From: Clostridiaceae bacterium
GTDB lineage: Bacteria; Bacillota; Clostridia; Oscillospirales; Butyricicoccaceae
Direction: 5' to 3'
Assembly: GCA_016293155.1 (NCBI GenBank)
Contig: JAEDEU010000103.1
Span: 1 to 5,739 of the forward strand
DNA length: 5,739 nucleotides
Of the stretch, positions 1-3,694 are shown piece after piece. Both the position numbers and the translations under genes were made by a program. The notes under the pieces were generated by a model. The model worked only from the letters and a program-made list of their open reading frames with translations, did not search any database and was not told the origin of the DNA. Within the stretch, counting starts at the first letter, position 1. Each line of letters starts with the position of its first letter.

Positions 1-11
1 CAAATTTCCAC

Positions 12-40
12 TTGACAGATTCCCCAACTTATGTTATCTT
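12..40 (+). promoter_or_regulatory. Housekeeping (sigma-A type) promoter of the rplU-prp-rpmA operon
   Basis: A perfect -35 box TTGACA (12-17) is followed after 17 bases by TATCTT (35-40), a 4 of 6 match to the -10 consensus. Transcription would start near position 47, so the transcript would begin with the structured leader described next. This is the only strong promoter pattern upstream of rplU, and it suits a highly expressed ribosomal-protein operon. The elements are read directly from the sequence; the start site is inferred. Confidence 0.8.
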
Positions 41-46
41 ATGAAA

Positions 47-126
47 AGCCGCATTGACCGGGCAGGACAAGTGTGCCATGCGCACCGCCCGCCGACAGCG
101 TGACTCTAACAAAGAAAGAGAGGTGC
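47..126 (+). ncRNA. Ribosomal protein L21 leader RNA (cis-regulatory 5' UTR)
   Basis: The 5' UTR between the promoter and rplU folds into a two-part hairpin. The outer stem pairs CGGGC (59-63) with GCCCG (87-91). The inner stem pairs GTGTGC (71-76) with GCGCAC (80-85) around the loop CAT, with an asymmetric internal loop (64-70 opposite base 86) between them. Downstream is an A-rich linker, and the rplU Shine-Dalgarno sequence AGAGAGGTG (117-125) lies 8 bases before the ATG. A short CTCT (104-107) could pair with AGAG in or beside the Shine-Dalgarno sequence. Position, size and layout match the L21 leader family known upstream of rplU in Firmicutes, thought to mediate feedback control by a ribosomal protein. 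Assignment to that family is from memory; a covariance-model search would settle it. Confidence 0.75.
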
Positions 127-133
127 TACCGCA

Positions 134-445
134 ATGTATGCAATCGTAGAGATCGGTGGCAAGCAGTACAAGGTATCCGAGGGCAGCGTTATTTACGTTG
201 AGAAGCTCGGCGTAGACGACGGCGCAGCCGTTACGTTCGATAAGGTTCTCGCAGCTGGCGAGGGCGCAGAGCTGAAGGTTGGTGCTCCGTATGTCGAGGG
301 CGCAACCGTTACCGGCACTGCCGACAAGACCGGCAAGAAGAAGAAGATCATTGTTTACAAGATGAAGCCGAAGAAGGGCTATCGCCGTAAGCAGGGTCAC
401 AGACAGCCTTACACCAAGGTAACCATCACCGCAGTAAACGCGTAA
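134..445 (+). CDS. rplU: Large-subunit ribosomal protein bL21
   Basis: This encodes a 103-residue protein, the normal length for bL21, which binds 23S rRNA in the 50S subunit. The N-terminus MYAIVEIGGKQYKV (residues 1-14) is the family hallmark. The very basic C-terminal segment at about residues 73-103, including KKGYRRKQGHRQPYT, is the RNA-binding signature. The ATG follows the Shine-Dalgarno-like AGAGAGGTG with 8 bases between. It is the first gene of the rplU-prp-rpmA operon and lies behind an L21 leader, so it is probably autoregulated. Its stop is separated from the prp start by a single base. The product call is essentially certain. Confidence 0.98.
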   Translation: MYAIVEIGGKQYKVSEGSVIYVEKLGVDDGAAVTFDKVLAAGEGAELKVGAPYVEGATVTGTADKTGKKKKIIVYKMKPKKGYRRKQGHRQPYTKVTITAVNA

Positions 446-446
446 G

Positions 447-776
447 ATGACTACCGCCCGTTTTATCAAAACAGGCAGCCGCATCGGTGGCGTTGAGCTG
501 TCCGACCACGCAGGCTATGCGGAGGAAGGGCAGGACATCGTATGTGCGGCAGTTTCCGCTTCTGTTGACCTGACAAGCTGTCTGCTCGGCGATATTCTCG
601 GAATCCCGTATTCCGCAGAGGTCGATCCCGAACAGGCCGTGATCCGTCTGATGCTTCCGGAATCGCTTTCCGAACAGGACGAGATGCAGGCGCAGAACGC
701 ACTCAGAGCCTTGCAGGTTTATTTTGAAAATCTCAAAGGCAGATATCCCGAAAATATCGACGTAATGGAGGTGTAA
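447..776 (+). CDS. prp: Ribosomal-processing cysteine protease Prp (YsxB family)
   Basis: A 109-residue cytoplasmic cysteine protease of the Prp family (older names YsxB, DUF464). The family removes the N-terminal extension of ribosomal protein L27, a step needed for ribosome function in Staphylococcus aureus. The catalytic pair is visible: His21 in DHAGYAEEG and Cys33 in DIVCAAVS, a His-X11-Cys spacing as in known members. The residue before the His is Asp20, where relatives I recall have Gly. The gene sits in its conserved place between rplU and rpmA, whose product carries the expected cleavage motif. No Shine-Dalgarno sequence precedes the ATG, and the rplU stop is one base upstream, so translation is probably coupled to rplU. 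This would keep the protease less abundant than the two ribosomal proteins (inference). Confidence 0.95.
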   Translation: MTTARFIKTGSRIGGVELSDHAGYAEEGQDIVCAAVSASVDLTSCLLGDILGIPYSAEVDPEQAVIRLMLPESLSEQDEMQAQNALRALQVYFENLKGRYPENIDVMEV

Positions 777-779
777 GTA

Positions 780-1067
780 ATGCTTCAGATCAGCTTACAG
801 TTTTTCGCTCATAAGAAGGGCGTAGGTTCTACCAAGAACGGTCGTGACTCCGAGTCCAAGAGACTGGGCGTCAAGCGTGCAGACGGTCAGGTTGTACCGG
901 CTGGCAACATTCTGGTTCGTCAGCGCGGCACCAAGATCCATCCGGGTACCAACGTAGGTATCGGCAAGGACGACACCCTGTATGCAAAGGTTACCGGCGT
1001 TGTTCGCTTTGAGCGCCTGGGCCGTGACCGCAAGAAGGTTTCGGTTTACGAAGAAATCGCTCAGTAA
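780..1067 (+). CDS. rpmA: Large-subunit ribosomal protein bL27, precursor with cleavable N-terminal extension
   Basis: A 95-residue bL27. The protein lies near the peptidyl-transferase centre, where its mature N-terminus reaches towards the tRNA acceptor ends. The start MLQISLQFF followed by AHKKGVGST shows the nine-residue extension ending in Phe-Phe; by analogy with S. aureus, Prp would cut between Phe9 and Ala10 and expose the functional N-terminus. The family signature around residues 42-67 (GNILVRQRGTKIHPG, then VGIGKDDTL) is intact. A strong GGAGG (767-771), embedded in the last codons of prp, lies 8 bases before the ATG, and the prp stop is 3 bases upstream. It is the last gene before the operon terminator. 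Confidence 0.98.
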   Translation: MLQISLQFFAHKKGVGSTKNGRDSESKRLGVKRADGQVVPAGNILVRQRGTKIHPGTNVGIGKDDTLYAKVTGVVRFERLGRDRKKVSVYEEIAQ

Positions 1068-1078
1068 AACAAACAGAG

Positions 1079-1112
1079 ACACCTCAGGCGAACCCGCTTG
1101 AGGTGTTTTTTT
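1079..1112 (+). terminator. Intrinsic terminator after rpmA
   Basis: A 12-bp stem (1079-1090 with 1095-1106, containing one G-T pair) closes on the four-base loop AACC and runs into seven Ts (1106-1112). It begins 11 bases after the rpmA stop. This is a textbook rho-independent terminator. It should end most rplU-prp-rpmA transcripts, yet obgE begins only 28 bases further on with no promoter visible between. Confidence 0.92.
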
Positions 1113-1125
1113 CTACCTCTCAGTG

Positions 1126-1133
1126 TAAGGAGG
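1126..1133 (+). promoter_or_regulatory. Ribosome binding site of obgE
   Basis: TAAGGAGG is a full-length match to the anti-Shine-Dalgarno sequence, 7 bases before the obgE ATG. It fixes the start and would give efficient translation of whatever message reads through the terminator 14 bases upstream. Confidence 0.9.
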
Positions 1134-1140
1134 ATTTTCT

Positions 1141-2415
1141 ATGTTTATTGATACCGCAAAAATCTGGATTCACGCGGGCAAGGGCGGCGACGGCAAGGTG
1201 TCGTTCCACCGCGAGAAGTATGTTGCCTCCGGCGGACCGGACGGCGGCGACGGCGGACGCGGCGGCTCGGTCATCTTTCAGGTGGATGACAACCTCGCAA
1301 CGCTGATGGACTTCCGCTATAAGCGCAAGTATACCGCGCCTCCGGGAGAAAACGGCGGCAGCAAGCGCTGCACCGGCAAGGACGGCAAGAGCCTGGTGAT
1401 CCGTGTGCCGCGCGGCACCATTCTGCGCGATGCAAAAACCGGACAGATTATTAAGGATCTGTCGGACGACGAGCCGTTTGTCGCTGCAAAGGGCGGCAAC
1501 GGCGGCTGGGGCAATACGCACTTTGCCACCGCAACCCGTCAGACCCCGCGCTTTGCAAAGCCGGGACTGCCGGGCGAGGATCGTGAGATTCAGCTGGAGC
1601 TGAAGCTGCTGGCGGACGTCGGACTGGTCGGCTTCCCGAATGTCGGCAAGTCCACGCTGCTTTCCATGGCATCTGCCGCGCGCCCGAAGATCGCAAATTA
1701 TCACTTTACCACGCTCGTGCCGAATCTGGGCGTTGTCTCTATCGGTGAGGGCGAGTCCTTCGTCATGGCAGATATCCCGGGCATTATCGAGGGCGCATCC
1801 GAGGGCGCGGGTCTGGGTCATGACTTCCTGCGCCATATCGACCGCTGCCGCCTGCTGCTGCACATCGTGGACGCCGCAGGCAGCGAGGGACGCGACCCGA
1901 TCGACGATCTGGAAAAGATCAACAGCGAGCTGGCGCAGTATTCCATCAGCCTGGAAAACCGCCCGCAGATCGTGGTCGCAAACAAAACCGACCTGATTCC
2001 GGAAGAAGACCATGAAATGCTGGATATGATCCGCGAATGGGCGGAAAATCACGGCTTTGTGTATATGGAGATGTCCGCGGCGACCAATCAGGGCGTGCGT
2101 GAGCTGATGTACCGCACGTGGGAGCTGTTGCAGGAGCTGCCGCCGGTGCTCACCTACGAGCCGGAATTTGTCGCGCCGGAGGTTGAAATCACCGAGGACG
2201 ACATTCAGGTTACACCGGTCGAGGACTACTTTGTCATCAGCGGCGCATGGGTCGAGCAGCTCATGGGCAGCGTCAATGTGGATGACTATGAATCGCGTAT
2301 GTACCTGGACCGCAGACTGAGTGCGGCAGGCGTGTATGATAAGCTCGAGGAGCTGGGCATCCACGAGGGCGACTTTGTCGTCATCGGCGATCTGGAATTT
2401 GAATATATTCGATAA
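1141..2415 (+). CDS. obgE: Ribosome-assembly GTPase Obg (ObgE/CgtA)
   Basis: A complete 424-residue Obg GTPase, a cytoplasmic factor of late 50S assembly linked in Bacillus and other bacteria to stress, (p)ppGpp and sporulation control. The N-terminal Gly-rich Obg fold covers about residues 1-157, with glycine repeats such as SGGPDGGDGGRGG and NGGWGNTHFATATRQ. The G domain follows: G1 GFPNVGKST (164-172), G2 threonines 190-191 in FTTLVPN, G3 DIPG (211-214), G4 NKTD (281-284) and G5 SAA (312-314). The C-terminal OCT domain (DUF1967) covers about residues 350-424, ending YDKLEELGIHEGDFVVIGDLEFEY. All motifs are intact. It follows rpmA as in many Firmicutes; the spo0B gene that separates them in Bacillus subtilis is absent. 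No promoter is evident upstream, so expression probably relies on readthrough of the rpmA terminator. Confidence 0.98.
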   Translation: MFIDTAKIWIHAGKGGDGKVSFHREKYVASGGPDGGDGGRGGSVIFQVDDNLATLMDFRYKRKYTAPPGENGGSKRCTGKDGKSLVIRVPRGTILRDAKTGQIIKDLSDDEPFVAAKGGNGGWGNTHFATATRQTPRFAKPGLPGEDREIQLELKLLADVGLVGFPNVGKSTLLSMASAARPKIANYHFTTLVPNLGVVSIGEGESFVMADIPGIIEGASEGAGLGHDFLRHIDRCRLLLHIVDAAGSEGRDPIDDLEKINSELAQYSISLENRPQIVVANKTDLIPEEDHEMLDMIREWAENHGFVYMEMSAATNQGVRELMYRTWELLQELPPVLTYEPEFVAPEVEITEDDIQVTPVEDYFVISGAWVEQLMGSVNVDDYESRMYLDRRLSAAGVYDKLEELGIHEGDFVVIGDLEFEYIR

Positions 2416-2419
2416 CCGT

Positions 2420-2451
2420 TTCCGACGGGCTGGTTTGCAGCCTGTACGGAA
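2420..2451 (+). other. Imperfect hairpin between obgE and its terminator
   Basis: TTCCG (2420-2424) can pair with CGGAA (2447-2451), and inside it GGCTG (2428-2432) with CAGCC (2438-2442) around the loop GTTTG. It starts 5 bases after the obgE stop, has no T-run, and directly precedes the real terminator. It may simply stabilise the 3' end of the transcript. The CGGAA arm could alternatively pair with TTCCG (2463-2467) inside the terminator stem. Only the complementarity is seen; any function is inferred. Confidence 0.4.
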
Positions 2452-2456
2452 TCGCA

Positions 2457-2496
2457 AGACGCTTCCGACTTCTGTTGTGTTCGGGAGCGTCTTTTT
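2457..2496 (+). terminator. Intrinsic terminator after obgE
   Basis: A 12-bp stem pairs 2457-2468 with 2481-2492 (one T-G pair, arms centred on GACGCT and AGCGTC), with a 12-base loop, and leads into the T-run 2492-2496. It starts 42 bases after the obgE stop and separates obgE from the pyrophosphatase gene, which has its own promoter. Confidence 0.9.
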
Positions 2497-2517
2497 GTGT
2501 AGTTTATGCTTTTTTCA

Positions 2518-2545
2518 TTGTTTTTTTGTATAAGTGTGGTATAAT
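2518..2545 (+). promoter_or_regulatory. Promoter of the pyrophosphatase gene, extended -10 type
   Basis: A perfect -10 box TATAAT (2540-2545) is preceded by TGG (2537-2539), the extended -10 TGn element. A partial -35 box TTGTTT (2518-2523) lies 16 bases upstream, in a T-rich stretch. The transcript should start near 2552, giving a leader of about 30 bases. This also argues that the in-frame ATG at 2555 is not the translation start. Confidence 0.82.
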
Positions 2546-2568
2546 AACAAATAGATGCGTCTTTCCGT

Positions 2569-2574
2569 AGGAGG
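2569..2574 (+). promoter_or_regulatory. Ribosome binding site that decides the pyrophosphatase start
   Basis: AGGAGG lies 10 bases before the ATG at 2585. An earlier in-frame ATG at 2555 lies almost at the predicted transcription start, has no ribosome binding site, and would add ten residues not typical of the family. The 2585 start is therefore preferred. Confidence 0.85.
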
Positions 2575-2584
2575 GAAATTTTAC

Positions 2585-3130
2585 ATGAATATTTGGCATG
2601 ACGTTGCACCGGAGCTGATTACGCCTGAAAAATTTATGGCAGTGATCGAGATTCCGGCAGGCAGCAAGAAGAAGTATGAGCTGGACAAGCGCACCGGTCT
2701 GCTCCGGCTGGACCGCATTTTGTATACATCCATGCACTATCCGGGAAATTACGGCTTTCTTCCGCGCACCTATGCGGAGGACGGAGATCCGCTGGATGTG
2801 CTGGTGCTGTGCCAGGAGGCGCTTGACCCGATGGTGGAGGTCATGTGCCGCCCGATTGGCGTAATCCGCATGATCGACGATGACGAGTGCGACGATAAGA
2901 TCATCGCCGTGCCCGAGGAGGATCCCTCGTGGAACTATTATCTGGAGCTGAGCGCGCTCCCGCCACACTATACCGAGGAAATCTGCCATTTCTTTGAGGC
3001 GTACAAGACGCTGGAGCACAAGAGCACAACGGCATCTGAGGTGCTCGGACCCAAGGACGCGAAGGAGATCATCCGGCAGGCGCAGGAGCGCTATCTGGTG
3101 CACTTCTGCGGCAAGCGCTACAGCTTATAA
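2585..3130 (+). CDS. ppa: Family I (soluble) inorganic pyrophosphatase
   Basis: Cytoplasmic Mg-dependent enzyme that hydrolyses pyrophosphate to two phosphates, driving nucleic-acid, protein and precursor synthesis forward. The 181-residue length from the ATG at 2585 fits the bacterial family. Residues matching the Escherichia coli active site are present: Glu22, Lys30 and Glu32 in EIPAGSKKKYELDK, Arg44, Tyr56 in NYGF, the metal ligands Asp66, Asp68 and Asp71 in DGDPLD, Asp98, Asp103 and Lys105, and the late Tyr140-Lys141 pair. The protein has five cysteines (76, 88, 102, 134, 175), which is odd but not diagnostic. It has its own promoter and stands between the obgE terminator and a converging minus-strand gene. 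Its stop is 9 bases from that gene's stop, and I see no terminator hairpin in the gap. Confidence 0.96.
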   Translation: MNIWHDVAPELITPEKFMAVIEIPAGSKKKYELDKRTGLLRLDRILYTSMHYPGNYGFLPRTYAEDGDPLDVLVLCQEALDPMVEVMCRPIGVIRMIDDDECDDKIIAVPEEDPSWNYYLELSALPPHYTEEICHFFEAYKTLEHKSTTASEVLGPKDAKEIIRQAQERYLVHFCGKRYSL

Positions 3131-3139
3131 TGTCCTGAT

Positions 3140-3460
3140 TTAACTGTCAAAATCCTCTAAAAATTCGGTCAGTCCGGTCTCAGAATACAGCGGCAGTCCC
3201 TCGCGGAGCATTGCCTGATCGTATTCCCGCAGGGAAGAGACCCGGATGTCCGTCATCTGAACCGGCTCGGAGCCGTCCGGATCGCAGATGCCGACCACTC
3301 CGTCGATATCTCTGGCGATATACAGCGGCGGCTCGGCGGTCTGAATGACGGTCGGCTCGGTTACAGCGGATGCCTCCGGCTCGCGCTGATAGGAGGCGAC
3401 AACTGCCATCACGGTGAGGATCAGGCAGGTTATGGAAAGAACAGCGGTATGTTTGTACAT
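3140..3460 (-). CDS. Small membrane-anchored or exported protein with BofC C-terminal-like domain
   Basis: A 106-residue protein. Lys3 and a hydrophobic stretch at about residues 6-22 form an uncleaved anchor or signal peptide. A Pro/Glu/Thr-rich linker (about 25-45) follows, then a compact domain (about 46-106). That domain runs YIARDIDGVVGICDPDG, then EPVQMTDIRVSSLREYDQ, then LREGLPLYSETGLTEFLEDFDS, a pattern I recognise from BofC C-terminal-like domain proteins of Clostridia. BofC in Bacillus subtilis is an intermembrane-space protein that restrains the sporulation protease SpoIVB; this protein lacks the N-terminal BofC domain, so the same function should not be assumed. AGGAG (3474-3470 on the minus strand) lies 9 bases before the ATG at 3460; a TTG one codon earlier is possible but less likely. 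It diverges from a penicillin-binding protein gene and converges on ppa. Confidence 0.72.
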   Translation of the reverse strand: MYKHTAVLSITCLILTVMAVVASYQREPEASAVTEPTVIQTAEPPLYIARDIDGVVGICDPDGSEPVQMTDIRVSSLREYDQAMLREGLPLYSETGLTEFLEDFDS

Positions 3461-3469
3461 CAATAATCA

Positions 3470-3474
3470 CTCCT
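3470..3474 (-). promoter_or_regulatory. Ribosome binding site of the BofC-domain gene
   Basis: On the minus strand AGGAG is followed by 9 bases and then the ATG at 3460. The same site would be 6 bases from the TTG at 3463. It supports the reality and strand of this small gene. Confidence 0.7.
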
Positions 3475-3557
3475 GTCGTTTGCTGAAAAAATCGCAGGAC
3501 GGAAATTTCGTTGGCAAATGTGCAAAAAGAAATGAAATTCTCCGCCTGCCTGTCTTG

Positions 3558-3572
3558 ATTTTTGCCAAAAAT
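3558..3572. repeat. Perfect 15-base palindrome in the divergent intergenic region, possible operator
   Basis: ATTTTTG (3558-3564) and CAAAAAT (3566-3572) are exact inverted copies around a single central C at 3565. CTGTC (3550-3554) and GACAG (3575-3579) extend the symmetry outside, offset by one base. The same 7-mer occurs again at 3585-3591 (CAAAAAT) and 3608-3614 (ATTTTTG), the latter inside the putative plus-strand promoter. The intergenic region from 3461 to 3694 otherwise holds only ribosome binding sites and candidate promoters. A regulator binding site is an inference; chance in AT-rich DNA is the alternative. Confidence 0.45.
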
Positions 3573-3599
3573 ATGACAGTTATACAAAAATTGGGGAAA

Positions 3600-3626
3600 T
3601 AGTATAGATTTTTGCGGATTTCATGC
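3600..3626 (-). promoter_or_regulatory. Candidate promoter of the BofC-domain gene, with sigma-G/F-like spacing
   Basis: Read on the minus strand, GCATG (3626-3622) is followed after 15 bases by TATACTA (3606-3600). This resembles the forespore sigma-G/F pattern (GHATR, about 15 bases, CATnnTA) with one mismatch in the -10 box. TATACT by itself is also a fair sigma-A -10 box, but no good -35 box fits it. The leader would be about 130 bases. The assignment is speculative, based on pattern resemblance and on BofC being a sporulation protein in Bacillus. Confidence 0.3.
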
Positions 3627-3632
3627 TATGAT
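3603..3632 (+). promoter_or_regulatory. Candidate promoter of the penicillin-binding protein gene
   Basis: TATGAT (3627-3632) is a 5 of 6 match to the -10 consensus and is preceded by TGC (3624-3626), an extended -10 element. The -35 region is weak; TATAGA (3603-3608) matches 3 of 6 with an 18-base spacer. Transcription would start near 3639, giving a leader of about 55 bases. It overlaps the candidate minus-strand promoter base for base. Confidence 0.55.
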
Positions 3633-3680
3633 AAGGGAGAAAAGGTTCCAACCCGAAAACGACGGAGCAACCATCGCACA

Positions 3681-3686
3681 AGGAGG
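3681..3686 (+). promoter_or_regulatory. Ribosome binding site that sets the TTG start of the penicillin-binding protein
   Basis: AGGAGG lies 8 bases before the TTG at 3695. The first in-frame ATG (3785) is codon 31, in the middle of the membrane segment, with no ribosome binding site. The TTG is therefore strongly preferred. Confidence 0.85.
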
Positions 3687-3694
3687 CTGAGATT

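Noticed and set aside
29..484. A 151-codon open frame on the minus strand across the rplU leader and gene.
   Set aside because: It is antisense to L21 and to the structured leader, with Leu-rich shadow composition only.
1180..1270. GGC-rich repeats at the start of obgE as a possible tandem repeat.
   Set aside because: They encode the conserved glycine-rich loops of the Obg fold.
1120..2457. A 445-codon open frame on the minus strand across obgE.
   Set aside because: It is the antisense shadow of obgE, extends through the obgE ribosome binding site and into the terminator, and has no family resemblance or ribosome binding site.
2555..2584. An in-frame ATG 30 bases upstream as the pyrophosphatase start.
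   Set aside because: It sits about 10 bases after the -10 box, has no ribosome binding site, and adds ten non-family residues. The ATG at 2585 has AGGAGG at good distance.
2504..3103. A 199-codon open frame on the minus strand across ppa.
   Set aside because: It is the antisense shadow of a well-supported pyrophosphatase and covers its promoter; no recognisable protein features.
3461..3463. TTG as the start of the BofC-domain gene.
   Set aside because: The next codon is ATG with a better 9-base spacing to AGGAG; the difference is only one residue.
3180..3587. A second minus-strand frame overlapping the BofC-domain gene and the intergenic region.
   Set aside because: The other frame has an anchor, a recognisable domain and a correctly placed AGGAG; this one is Arg-rich and featureless.
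3646..3655. Short inverted repeat GGTTCCAACC in the PBP leader.
   Set aside because: Four-base arms with a two-base centre are too short to separate from chance and cannot form a stable hairpin.
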